64,000 nt of DNA from Candidatus Dormiibacterota bacterium (GTDB lineage Bacteria > Chloroflexota > Dormibacteria > Dormibacterales > Dormibacteraceae). The DNA is taken from contig PNAG01000010.1 of NCBI GenBank assembly GCA_003169845.1, forward strand, positions 52,326 to 116,325. Direction: 5' to 3'. A program made the position numbers and the translations under genes. The notes under the pieces were generated by a model. That model saw only the letters and a program-made list of their open reading frames with translations. It did no database searches and had not been told where the DNA came from. This document shows, piece by piece, positions 14,857 through 23,244 of the stretch. Every line of letters starts with the position of its first letter. Within the stretch, counting starts at the first letter, position 1.

Positions 14857-17616
14857 GTGAGCCTGCAGAAGCAGGCCGCGGTCTTTTTGGCGGTCCTGTT
14901 CGGCGCTGTATTGATTCTGACCGTCGGTGGCGGGTACATCCAAAGGCGCGGCAACGAGGCGCAGGCGAACGCCCAGGCGGCTCAGCTCCTACAGACCTCG
15001 GAGAAGCAGTTCACGATCGGCCTGCTCAACCAGGAGACGGGCGAGCGCGGATTCGAGCTCACCGGCCAGAGCCAGTACCTGCAGCCCTTCCAACTGGGCG
15101 TTTCGCAAGCGCGGGCCGCACAACAGTTCTTCGACTCGGCTGCCGCGGACGCTTCAACTCGCGCCAAGTTGGGCGCCATGGAAGCTGCGGCCCGCGATTG
15201 GCAGGCGTTCGCATATGGGCGAGTGGCCACGATCGGGTCGTCTGGTCCCAACCCCACTCCAGCGACCGACCAGCAGGGAAAGCGACTCTTCGACGCCTTT
15301 CGGTCCAGTGAGCTCGGCCTGAGCACGTCACTGGACGGGACGGTCAAGCAGGATCTCGCACTGGCCGCGAGCCTGGCCGCCGGCGGCATGGCTTTTTCCC
15401 TCGTCGGTGCGGTTGCCATCCTCGGACTGCTCGCGGTCCTTGCCGGCATCGTTTTCCGCTCCACGTTGCACCCTGTGCGGCAGCTCGTATCGGCGGCCAA
15501 CGCCCTGGCCGCGGGAGAGCCGGTCACGATTCCATCTACCAAACGGTCCGATGAGATCGGGCAGCTCGCCAAGTCGCTGTCGGCCTGGGAGCATGCCAGC
15601 CGGGAGCGCCTCGAGCTGGCTCAAACGATGATCGAGGTCGGAGACCGAACAGACCTCAACGATCTTCTGGCTCTGGGTCTCCGGCAAACGGCAGACGCGC
15701 TTGACGCCACGGAGGTCGCGGCCTCGCTGGACAGCGGCCTGGTATTCATACGCCACAACGGCGACCACCAGCGCATCGACAGCGCGAGCGGTGAGCTCCT
15801 TCCCGAGAATTCGCCGGCAGCGGAGGTCTTGCGCACAGGCCGACCGTTGATTGGAGACCTGCGCGATCCTAAGTGGTCGAGCCCAATCAGCGCCTGGGCT
15901 GTCAGGGACAACCTCGGGCCCGTGATCACCATTCCGATGGTCAGCGGTGGGGTGGTGGTCGGGACGCTCACAGCGGCCCGTCACTCAGACGAGCTGCCGT
16001 TCGGCCGGCCCGAGCTCGTTCGCGCGCAGCTGATCGCTGCCCCGATGGCTTCCGCTGTCCGCGTCGCGCGGCTGTTCGAAGATCTTCGCAACGCCAACAG
16101 CCAGTTGCTCGAAGCCAACCGGCACAAGAGCATTTTCCTGGCCAACATGAGCCACGAGCTGCGCACCCCGCTCAATGCGATCCTCGGATTTTCGGAACTG
16201 CTTCGAGACGACGACACAGGTCGCTTTGACGCCAGCACCGGTCATCGTTTTCTGGATCAGATCCACACTAGCGGTCAGCACCTGCTCCAGCTGATCAACG
16301 ACGTGCTCGACCTGTCGAAAATCGAAGCCGGCCAGATGGAGCTTCATCCGGAGCGAGTCCAGGTGGCCGAGAACATCGAACTCGTCCTGTCCACGATCGA
16401 GCCGCTGGCCAGGACCAAGAACATAACGATCGACAACGATTCAGGGTCAAGCCTCCACCTCGTCGCGGACCCCACAAAGCTGAAGCAGATGCTGCTCAAC
16501 CTGGTGTCCAACGCCATCAAGTTCACCTCGCCGGGCGGCCGCGTTTCGATCCGGACTCGTCAGGTCGGGTCGTGGATGGAGATCGCGGTAACGGACTCGG
16601 GGATCGGCATCGCGGAAGCCGACCTGGACAGGCTGTTCACCGAGTTTCAGCAGCTTGACGCGGGGCACGGACGACAGCAAGAGGGAACCGGCCTTGGGCT
16701 GGCATTGACCAAGCGGTTTGCGGAGCTCCACGGTGGCGAGGTCAAGGTCCAGAGCGTTCCCGGACAGGGCAGCACGTTCACGCTCCGACTGCCCATCGAA
16801 GCCATGAAGTCCATGGAGCCGCCGGCTCATGAAGTGCAGCTGATCGGGCCGGCTGATCCGGATCGACCACTGATCCTGGTCGTTGAGGACAACCCACAGG
16901 CGGCCGAGATCCTTGCGCGGCACCTTGAAGCGGGCGGATTCCGGATGAGCGTCGCCCACACGGGCGCGGAGGCGCTCGCCATGGCTCGCGACCTCCTGCC
17001 TGTCGCGATTACGCTGGACATCCTGCTGCCTGAGATCGATGGTTGGGAAGTCCTCACGCGGCTCAAAGCGGACGAATTGACCCGGAACATCCCCGTGGTC
17101 GTCATCAGCGTGGTCGACAACGCCGCGTTGGGTCGCGCATTGGGCGCCATGGATTACTTCGTCAAACCTGTCGACAGAGGCGCACTGCTCTCGCGCCTGG
17201 GCCGGCATGCGTTCACCACCAGGGTCAAGCACGGCGAGATTCGAGTGCTGATCGTCGACGACGAAGCCGCCAACCTCGATTTGCTGGAGGCCCTGCTGGA
17301 GCCGGAGGGTTTCAAAGTGCTCAGGGCGTCGGGTGGAAAGGAAGGTATCGAGGTGGCCCGTGCTGAGCGGCCGCAGCTGATACTGCTCGACCTCATGATG
17401 CCCGAAGTGACCGGTTTCGACGTCGTTGAGGCGCTCCGAGCCGAAGAGGCAACACGGTCAATTCCTGTCATGGTGCTGACCTCCAAGGAGCTCACCGCCG
17501 ACGACAAGCACGCGCTGAACGGCTGCGTGGCGGCCATCTTCCAGCGCAATTCGGTTGCCGGCTCCGAGCTGGTGGCATGGCTCCGGGGCTTTGTCAACGA
17601 GGGACGCGCGGCGTGA
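14857..17616 (+). CDS. CHASE3-HAMP-GAF hybrid histidine kinase with two receiver domains
   Basis: A 919-residue sensor. TM1 lies at about residues 7-27. A periplasmic CHASE3-like helical domain follows (NQETGERGFELTGQSQYLQPF), then TM2 near 175-200, HAMP near 200-250 and GAF near 265-410. HisKA has NMSHELRTPLN, placing the phospho-accepting histidine at H433. HATPase has NLVSNAIKF, DSGIGI and GTGLGLAL. Two receiver domains follow. The first has phospho-acceptor D721 (ITLDILLPE) and a normal YFVKP lysine. The second has D845 (LILLDLMMPE), but the lysine position reads IFQRNS, so its signalling may be altered. The GTG start gives the proper membrane helix. The next gene, a lone receiver, overlaps it by 4 bp. 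The stimulus is unknown. Confidence 0.93.
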   Translation: MSLQKQAAVFLAVLFGAVLILTVGGGYIQRRGNEAQANAQAAQLLQTSEKQFTIGLLNQETGERGFELTGQSQYLQPFQLGVSQARAAQQFFDSAAADASTRAKLGAMEAAARDWQAFAYGRVATIGSSGPNPTPATDQQGKRLFDAFRSSELGLSTSLDGTVKQDLALAASLAAGGMAFSLVGAVAILGLLAVLAGIVFRSTLHPVRQLVSAANALAAGEPVTIPSTKRSDEIGQLAKSLSAWEHASRERLELAQTMIEVGDRTDLNDLLALGLRQTADALDATEVAASLDSGLVFIRHNGDHQRIDSASGELLPENSPAAEVLRTGRPLIGDLRDPKWSSPISAWAVRDNLGPVITIPMVSGGVVVGTLTAARHSDELPFGRPELVRAQLIAAPMASAVRVARLFEDLRNANSQLLEANRHKSIFLANMSHELRTPLNAILGFSELLRDDDTGRFDASTGHRFLDQIHTSGQHLLQLINDVLDLSKIEAGQMELHPERVQVAENIELVLSTIEPLARTKNITIDNDSGSSLHLVADPTKLKQMLLNLVSNAIKFTSPGGRVSIRTRQVGSWMEIAVTDSGIGIAEADLDRLFTEFQQLDAGHGRQQEGTGLGLALTKRFAELHGGEVKVQSVPGQGSTFTLRLPIEAMKSMEPPAHEVQLIGPADPDRPLILVVEDNPQAAEILARHLEAGGFRMSVAHTGAEALAMARDLLPVAITLDILLPEIDGWEVLTRLKADELTRNIPVVVISVVDNAALGRALGAMDYFVKPVDRGALLSRLGRHAFTTRVKHGEIRVLIVDDEAANLDLLEALLEPEGFKVLRASGGKEGIEVARAERPQLILLDLMMPEVTGFDVVEALRAEEATRSIPVMVLTSKELTADDKHALNGCVAAIFQRNSVAGSELVAWLRGFVNEGRAA

Positions 17617-18005
17617 TCTCCGAAGCCAGCGCCCCCGCCGTGATCCTGGTGGTTGAAGACAACCCAGCGAACCAGCTGCTGGTCGAGGCCATGCTTCTGG
17701 GTCGTGGCTATAACGTGCGCTTCGCATCGTCGGCCCCGGAAGCGCTGGCGAGCATTGAGGTCGAGCGCCCCGATCTCATCCTCATGGACATTCAACTTCC
17801 GGGTCAGGATGGCCTCTCGCTGACCCGGCAGCTCAAGGCCGATCACGCTACGTCGTCAATTCGGATCGTCGCTGTCTCAGCGCATGCCATGGTGGGCGAC
17901 GGTCAGCTCAGTCTCGACGCTGGATGCATCGGACATATCACCAAACCGTTTGACACGAAACAGCTGCGCGAACGGATTGCAGGCTTTCTCCAGACCGCTC
18001 TTTAG
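17613..18005 (+). CDS. single-domain response regulator (CheY/DivK-like)
   Basis: A 130-residue receiver domain without an output domain. VVEDNPANQLLVEAML carries the acidic pocket, LILMDIQLPG the phospho-acceptor Asp, VSAHAM the conserved Ser/Thr position and ITKPFDTKQL the Lys. The sequence is close to DivK-like receivers. The GTG at 17613 overlaps the kinase stop, so it is translationally coupled and is the obvious partner in a phosphorelay. No DNA-binding output is encoded next to it. Confidence 0.92.
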   Translation: MISEASAPAVILVVEDNPANQLLVEAMLLGRGYNVRFASSAPEALASIEVERPDLILMDIQLPGQDGLSLTRQLKADHATSSIRIVAVSAHAMVGDGQLSLDAGCIGHITKPFDTKQLRERIAGFLQTAL

Positions 18006-18185
18006 CCTCAACCGGCCTGGAACCGTTTGCTCTAATCGAGGTAGGGCAGGCGCTGCAGCACCTCAGTGCAAGTCCTTCGATGGCGAATGCATTTCAAGCG
18101 AAGGCGGCTCTCACCGGCCACCTGCGCTCATCATCGCCCGTTCCTGACAACTGTCAAATCTTCAATTAACGCCGGCGAAGTGCGA

Positions 18186-19298
18186 CTAAGAGCGCAGACG
18201 CCTTAGGGCTTCGAGGCCGCGTTCGATGGTTTCGATCTTCTTGGGAAAGCTGAAGCGCACCTGGTGCCGGCCCTTCGAGAGGTCGTGATAGAAGCTCGAC
18301 GCCGGCACTGTCGCGACTGCGGCCTTCTCGATGAGGTGCCTCGCGAACGCCACATCGTCGTCAAAACCGAATTTCTCGATACCTGCCATCACGTAGTAGG
18401 CGCCGTCAGGAGACTGCACCTCGAAGCCACACTCGCGCAGCCCGGTGACGATCGCGTCGCGGCGCTCCCGATAGTCCCCAAGCAGCTCTACATAGAAGGA
18501 CTGTGGCAGCTCGAGCGCAGCCGCGATGGCGACCTGGAGCGGATGCGCCGCTCCGACGGTGAGAAAGTCGTGGACCTTGCGGATGCCCGCGGTCAGTCCG
18601 GGCGGCGCAATGAGCCAACCGATGCGCCAGCCCGTCACCGAGTAGGTCTTGCTCGCCCCGCTGATCGTGATCGTCCGCTCCCGCATGCCCGGCAGCGTGG
18701 CAAGGCTGATGTGGCGGCCGCGATAGACCAGGTGCTCGTAGATCTCGTCGGTGATCGCGATCGCATCGTGCTCGATGCAGAGCTGCGCGATGAGCTCGAG
18801 CTCGGCTTGCGAGTACACCTTGCCCGTGGGGTTGTGCGGAGTGTTCACGACGATGGCTCGTGTCTTGTGATTGAAGGCTGCGCGAAGCGCCTCCGGATCG
18901 AAAGACCAATCGGGCGCCTGCAGCGTCACGTAGCGAGGGATCGCGCCGCTGATGATGCAGTCGGGCCCGTAGTTCTCGTAGAACGGCTCGAACACGATGA
19001 CCTCGTCACCGGGATCGATGGCGGCCAGCATGGCGGCGATCATCGCCTCGGTGGCGCCGCACGAAACCGTCACTTCCGTGTCGGGATCCACCTCACGTCC
19101 CCACGCGGCGGACTGCTTGCGCGCCACCGCCTGGCGAAGCTGCGGGGCACCCCACGTCGTGGCGTACTGGTTAAAGCCGCCGCGCAGCGCGTTGGCGGCT
19201 GCGTCGAGGATGCGGGCGTCGGTGTTGAAATCCGGAAAGCCCTGGGCGAAGTTCACCGCGCGTTCCGAACCGTTCAGCTGCAGGTTCAGCCGCGTCAT
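18186..19298 (-). CDS. PLP-dependent class I/II aminotransferase
   Basis: A 370-residue fold-type I aminotransferase. NFAQGFPDFNT near the start, GATEAMIAAM, NTPHNPTGKVYS, ITDEIYEHLVY and SGASKTYSVTGWRIGW (Schiff-base lysine in SKT) identify the aspartate/kynurenine/methionine aminotransferase group; the amino acid is not determined. The first in-frame conventional start is the ATG at 19298. Family-like sequence (AQSFTESVIREM) continues upstream without ATG, GTG or TTG, so the true N-terminus may use a rare start or there may be a base error. It follows the CBS-domain gene on the same strand and is the last gene of the leftward run. Confidence 0.88.
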   Translation of the reverse strand: MTRLNLQLNGSERAVNFAQGFPDFNTDARILDAAANALRGGFNQYATTWGAPQLRQAVARKQSAAWGREVDPDTEVTVSCGATEAMIAAMLAAIDPGDEVIVFEPFYENYGPDCIISGAIPRYVTLQAPDWSFDPEALRAAFNHKTRAIVVNTPHNPTGKVYSQAELELIAQLCIEHDAIAITDEIYEHLVYRGRHISLATLPGMRERTITISGASKTYSVTGWRIGWLIAPPGLTAGIRKVHDFLTVGAAHPLQVAIAAALELPQSFYVELLGDYRERRDAIVTGLRECGFEVQSPDGAYYVMAGIEKFGFDDDVAFARHLIEKAAVATVPASSFYHDLSKGRHQVRFSFPKKIETIERGLEALRRLRS

Positions 19299-19404
19299 CT
19301 CGCGGATGACAGACTCGGTGAAGCTCTGGGCCTTTAGCGAAAGCCGAGCGCCAGGGGTCCCCGCGAAGTCACGGCGCGAACACTCTGACTTTGGTGGGGC
19401 TTTC

Positions 19405-19872
19405 TCAGTGTCCGGGATCGGCGCGCTCCAGGTTGAGGACCGTGCTCGAGCACGAATGGCAGCGCTCGGGCTTCTCGAGGCTCCGCTCCCACCACCCGCA
19501 CACCTTGCATGTCCATCGCGTCTTGGCGAAGAACTCGAGCACGTCCGAGCGGCTGAGCAGGCCGACCATCTTGCCGCCTTTGACAACGGGCACACGGCGG
19601 ATCCGCTCGCCGATGAGCAGGCGTGCCGCCTCGTCGATCCCGGTGTCCTCGGTGACGGAGATCACGCGCGGGCTCATGATGTCGCGCGCGACCTTCCCCT
19701 TCTTCGAGAACACGTCGGTCTCCGAGATGATTCCGACCACGTGACCTTCGGCGGAAACGACGGGCGCGCCCGTGATGCGCTTGGAGACCAGCGTGCTCGC
19801 GACCTCGTCAATCGGCGTGTCCTCTCGAAACGTGATCACGTTCCGATTCATGACTTCCTTGACCGGGATCAT
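19405..19872 (-). CDS. tandem CBS-domain protein with C-terminal zinc ribbon
   Basis: A 155-residue protein. Two CBS repeats (about residues 5-55 and 65-115) are marked by MNRNVITFREDTPIDEVAS, ITGAPVVSAEGHVVGIISETDV and the parallel VISVTEDTGIDEAA, IRRVPVVKGGKMVGLLSRSDVL. The pair binds adenosine nucleotides and senses energy state in other proteins. The last 35 residues hold CKVCGWWERSLEKPERCHSC, a rubredoxin-like CxxC...CxxC metal site. It overlaps the dehydratase gene upstream by 4 bp (ATGA). It may regulate the adjacent amino-acid enzymes, but that is inference. Confidence 0.9.
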   Translation of the reverse strand: MIPVKEVMNRNVITFREDTPIDEVASTLVSKRITGAPVVSAEGHVVGIISETDVFSKKGKVARDIMSPRVISVTEDTGIDEAARLLIGERIRRVPVVKGGKMVGLLSRSDVLEFFAKTRWTCKVCGWWERSLEKPERCHSCSSTVLNLERADPGH

Positions 19873-20828
19873 CGCCGAAGCAGTGTAGCCACCGTTTCCA
19901 GGTTGGCGTTGCCGCCGCTGAGGATCAGTCCGGTGCGACCCTTGGGCAGCTTCCCGGAGAGATAAGCCGCGAGGGGTAGCGCACCGGTCGGCTCGAGCGC
20001 GAGGTGCAGCCTGTTCCAGGCGACCCGGACGGCTGCGGCGATCTCCTCCTCGGTGACGGTCACGATCTCGTCTACAAGGCAGTTCGCGAACATCACCTCA
20101 AACGTGCGCGCGCCGATCGAGGTCGTCCGCACGCCATCCGCGAGCGTTGTCGGAGCCGCGGCCAGGGTCTGAATGCTCCCGGCCTTCCAGCTTCTGTATG
20201 CATCGTCGGCCGCGGCGGGCTCGACACCGACCACGCGCGTCGCGGGATTGTGGTGCTTGGCGGAGATCGCCGTTCCCGAAAGCAAACCACCACCACCCAC
20301 CGGTGTCGCAATGACCTCGAGGTCCGGCGCATCCGCGAGCAGCTCCAGCGCGGCGGTGCCCTGGCCGTGGATCACGTTCCAGTCGTCGAACGGATGGACG
20401 AGCGTCAGACCCCGGGCGGCCATCTCCTCGCGCATGCGTTCTTCGCGGTTGGCGAACGTGATCCCCTGCTGGATCACCTCCGCCCCGAGCGCGCGCGTCG
20501 CCGCCACCTTGGCGGGGTTGGCGTCCTCGGGGATCAGCACGAGGGCCGGCAGACCGACGGACGCGGCTGCGAGCGCCACCGCCTGCGCGTGGTTCCCGGA
20601 GCTGACCGCGATCACGCCGGCCGGGCGGGGCTGCTGAGCAGCGAGAGAAAGGATGGCGTTGAACGCGCCGCGGACCTTGAACGAGCCGGTGACCTGGAAG
20701 CACTCGGGCTTCAGGCGCAAGCCGCTATCGAGGTCGGTGGTCAGGCAGGGAGTGCGCCGGACGTGCGGTCGGATCCGGTCCGCGGCCTGGCGAACCTGCG
20801 CTGCGTGCTCTTCGAGGAAGCTGCTCAC
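19869..20828 (-). CDS. threonine/serine dehydratase (fold type II PLP enzyme)
   Basis: A 319-residue PLP enzyme. FQVTGSFKVRGAFNAI contains the Schiff-base lysine in the SFKxRG motif, SSGNHAQAVALAA is the substrate loop and PVGGGGLLSG the phosphate-binding Gly loop. This matches threonine deaminase (TdcB/IlvA catalytic domain) and serine racemase. There is no C-terminal ACT-type regulatory domain, so it is probably a catabolic or unregulated form; the downstream CBS protein might substitute. It overlaps its neighbours by 4 bp on both sides within the run dtd - EamA - dehydratase - CBS. Confidence 0.9.
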   Translation of the reverse strand: MSSFLEEHAAQVRQAADRIRPHVRRTPCLTTDLDSGLRLKPECFQVTGSFKVRGAFNAILSLAAQQPRPAGVIAVSSGNHAQAVALAAASVGLPALVLIPEDANPAKVAATRALGAEVIQQGITFANREERMREEMAARGLTLVHPFDDWNVIHGQGTAALELLADAPDLEVIATPVGGGGLLSGTAISAKHHNPATRVVGVEPAAADDAYRSWKAGSIQTLAAAPTTLADGVRTTSIGARTFEVMFANCLVDEIVTVTEEEIAAAVRVAWNRLHLALEPTGALPLAAYLSGKLPKGRTGLILSGGNANLETVATLLRR

Positions 20829-21745
20829 GCCGCTGCGGAATCACGCTTGAGCGCAGGCTCGGGATTGGCCCGCTTGCGGAGGTTGGTGAGCACCGTGCCG
20901 GCGAGAATGACGGCCATGCCGATCACGATTGGCAAGCTCAAGCTCTCGTGCAGCAGAACGACTCCCCAGAACACAGCCGTGAGGGGGACCAGCAGCGTTA
21001 CCCCTGCAGCGCGCACTGCACCCAACGTGTTCATCACGTAGTAATAGAGCAGATACGCGACGCCTGTTGCCCCCGCCCCCAGCGCGATGACCGCGGCCAT
21101 GGAGGTCAGGGCCACGTGAACATGTTGCAGTGACGGAGCGGCGAGCGGGATGGCGAAGACCACCGTCGCCGCGAGCTGTCCGATGCTCACGTCGAACACG
21201 CTGACATTGCGCATCTTCCGGCGCTGATAGATCGCGTTGGCCGCGTAAGACAGTGCCGCGACCAGCACCGCCAACGCCCCGAGGAAATTGCCGGACACGC
21301 CGTGGGCCAGGATCTCGGGCAGCACGAGGATGACGACGCCGGCGAACCCCAGGACCACGCCCAGGTATCCGACCTTGCTCGGGCGCTCAGCCGGCATGGC
21401 CCAAAAGATGAGGACCGCCGTCCAGAGCGTGGTCGTCGAGTTCAGGATGCTGGCGAGACCGCTCGAGATGCGCTCTTCTCCCCACGCGATCGCGACCCAG
21501 GGCACGATCGCGTTCGTGATCGCCATGATCGCGAACGAGCCCAATCGGGTCCTCCAGCCCTCGCCAATAATGGGCCGTCCCATTACTTTGCCGATCACCG
21601 CCAGGGCGATCAGTCCCGACAGCGAGCGCAAGAGCAGCAGCACGGTGGGGCTCATGTCGTGGACGGCAACCTTGATCAGGAGGAACGAGGCGCCCCAGAT
21701 CAGCGCGAGGCCAATCAGTGCCAGGTACGGCTTCAGGCTAGACAC
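20825..21745 (-). CDS. EamA-family (DMT) transporter
   Basis: A 306-residue protein of ten predicted membrane helices in two EamA repeats. GLALIWGASFLLIKVAV is typical of the first helix, and LLVPLTAVFWGVVLLHESLSLPIVIGM is typical of the second repeat. The family exports amino acids, metabolites or drugs. Its overlap with the dehydratase gene suggests amino-acid efflux (for example threonine or homoserine type), which is inference from context. It overlaps dtd by 8 bp. Confidence 0.88.
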   Translation of the reverse strand: MSSLKPYLALIGLALIWGASFLLIKVAVHDMSPTVLLLLRSLSGLIALAVIGKVMGRPIIGEGWRTRLGSFAIMAITNAIVPWVAIAWGEERISSGLASILNSTTTLWTAVLIFWAMPAERPSKVGYLGVVLGFAGVVILVLPEILAHGVSGNFLGALAVLVAALSYAANAIYQRRKMRNVSVFDVSIGQLAATVVFAIPLAAPSLQHVHVALTSMAAVIALGAGATGVAYLLYYYVMNTLGAVRAAGVTLLVPLTAVFWGVVLLHESLSLPIVIGMAVILAGTVLTNLRKRANPEPALKRDSAAA

Positions 21746-22205
21746 GCGTTGGCCACTCGTCCGTCGAAAGGACGAGCGTGACCGGGCCGTCGTTCTCGAT
21801 GCTTACGCGCATGTCAGCTCCAAAGCTACCGGTCAGGGTCTCTATTCCGCGCTCGCGGAACCGCTCGACAAAGACGTTGTAGAGCTGCTCGGCGCGCTGG
21901 GGATCACCCGCCTTGAGCAGGCTGGGGCGCCGGCCGCGACTCATGTCTGCGAACAGGGTGAACTGCGAAACGATCAACGCAGATCCCTTCATGTCCACGA
22001 GACTCACGTTCATCCGGCCCGCTTCGTCCGCGAACACACGCAGGTCGATGATCTTGTCGGCGAGTTTTCGCACGGTGTTGTCATCGTCATCTGATGCCGC
22101 ACCCACCAACAACACGTATCCGTGCCCGACGGTTGCACGACGCTCGGATCCAGCCTCGTCCCAGCTCACAGAGCCCGCAGCCACGCGCTGCGCGACGATC
22201 CTCAA
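21738..22205 (-). CDS. dtd: D-aminoacyl-tRNA deacylase
   Basis: A 155-residue DTD. SQFTLFADMSRGRRPS contains the catalytic SQxTL Thr motif and NDGPVTLVL the NxGPxT motif that holds the D-amino acid. It frees tRNA mischarged with D-amino acids or glycine. The start is TTG, where the protein begins with RIVAQRV in register with the family's MRxVxQRV; no better start exists upstream. It opens the leftward run of amino-acid genes. Between it and accA lies the structured element at 22222-22383. Confidence 0.93.
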   Translation of the reverse strand: MRIVAQRVAAGSVSWDEAGSERRATVGHGYVLLVGAASDDDDNTVRKLADKIIDLRVFADEAGRMNVSLVDMKGSALIVSQFTLFADMSRGRRPSLLKAGDPQRAEQLYNVFVERFRERGIETLTGSFGADMRVSIENDGPVTLVLSTDEWPTRV

Positions 22206-22221
22206 TTCAGGATGTCAATTC

Positions 22222-22383
22222 GCGTGGCCCGAAGGCCGGATTCGCTCCGGCCATCCCGTGCCTCCATTTGGGCACCAAGCGTCGCGTCGAGAAATATTCT
22301 GTAAATCCAATCCGCGGGAAGATGAGCAGGCCCGCCGGCTAAGCCGACCGGCCGATGAGAAGGAACCGAAGGTTCCTTCTCAT
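22222..22383 (-). repeat. three-hairpin structured intergenic element, copy A
   Basis: Read on the minus strand from just after the accA stop. Stem I pairs ATGAGAAGGAACC with its exact complement around a 3-base loop (22355-22383). Stem II is CGGC/GCCG around a 3-base loop (22336-22346). A single-stranded CTGCTC and ~70 bases follow. Then comes GACGCTTGGTG and stem III, GGCCGGA/TCCGGCC with loop GCGAA (22234-22252), and the terminal GGCCACGC (22222-22229). The same order, spacing and unpaired motifs recur in copy B at 33203-33370 with different stem sequences. Stem I could also act as a terminator for accA, though no T-run follows. Confidence 0.6.
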
Positions 22384-22386
22384 ATT

Positions 22387-23244
22387 TCATACCTTTGGTC
22401 CGAACTGGGGTTCCGCGTGCACCAGCGAGTCGATGTAGCGGAATCGCTCGTAGCGGTGCTGCAGTAAGTCCTCGGTAGGCTGAGTCAGGAGCGACTGCAT
22501 GTGGCGGTGCAGCGCTTCGTCCAGCGCAGTCGCGACCGCGTCGTGGTCGACATGCGCGCTTCCTTTCGGCTCAGTTACCACCTCCTCCACCACGCCCATC
22601 GCGAGCAGGTCGCGCGAGGTCAGCTGCAGCTGCTCCGCGGCTTCCACCTTGCGGGCGTTGTCACGCCAGACAATTGAGGCTGCGGCTTCGGGGGAGGCGA
22701 CCGAGTAGATCGAGTTCTCGAGCATGATCACGCGGTCCGCAACACCCATGCCGAGCGCCCCTCCGCTGCCTCCCTCTCCGATCACTGCCGCAACGATGGG
22801 CACGGGGATGCGAAACCACTCCATGATCGCGGCGGCGATGGCGGCGGCGATGCCCCGCTCCTCAGCACCCGCTCCCGGGTAGGCGCCTGGCGTGTCGATC
22901 AGGGAGACGATCGGAAAGCGAAACTTCGCCGCATGGTGCGCGAGGCGGATCGCCTTCCGGTAGCCCTCGGGGTGCATCATCCCCCAGTTCCGCGCCACGC
23001 GCTCCTTGAGGCTCCGGCCTTTCTGATGTCCAAGGAAAACCGTCGTCCGGCCATGCCACGTTCCAATTCCGCCGACGAGGGCGGGATCGTCACCCGAGAG
23101 CCGGTCGCCGTGGAGCTCGATGAAGTCCGGGGCCAGCCGGCGGATGTAGTCGAGCGAGTAGGGACGATCCTGGTGGCGGGCAAGCTCGATGACCTGCCAG
23201 ACGCTCAGCGTCGTTTCCTCGGGCTTGCGCCCGTGGCGAGTCAT
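22387..23244 (-). CDS. accA: acetyl-CoA carboxylase carboxyltransferase subunit alpha
   Basis: A 285-residue AccA: LAPDFIELHGDRLSGDDPAL near the start, IDTPGAYPGAGAEERG, and IGEGGSGGALGMGVADRVIMLENSIYSVASPEAAASI, all hallmarks of the alpha carboxyltransferase. With AccD it transfers carboxyl groups from biotin to acetyl-CoA, giving malonyl-CoA for the Fab enzymes upstream. It overlaps accD by 4 bp and is the last gene of the FAS cluster. Biotin carboxylase and BCCP are not in the cluster. Confidence 0.96.
   Translation of the reverse strand: MTRHGRKPEETTLSVWQVIELARHQDRPYSLDYIRRLAPDFIELHGDRLSGDDPALVGGIGTWHGRTTVFLGHQKGRSLKERVARNWGMMHPEGYRKAIRLAHHAAKFRFPIVSLIDTPGAYPGAGAEERGIAAAIAAAIMEWFRIPVPIVAAVIGEGGSGGALGMGVADRVIMLENSIYSVASPEAAASIVWRDNARKVEAAEQLQLTSRDLLAMGVVEEVVTEPKGSAHVDHDAVATALDEALHRHMQSLLTQPTEDLLQHRYERFRYIDSLVHAEPQFGPKV

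Noticed and set aside
18006-18185. Gap after the response regulator as a third copy of the structured element or a small RNA
   Set aside because: It contains a GGCCAC-like string and some GCGAA, but no ATGAG stem and no matching order of hairpins; nothing else supportable was seen.
22355-22383. Treating the hairpin after accA as only an intrinsic terminator
   Set aside because: There is no T-run on either strand, and the same hairpin type with different sequence starts a longer conserved architecture at 33203; kept as part of that element.
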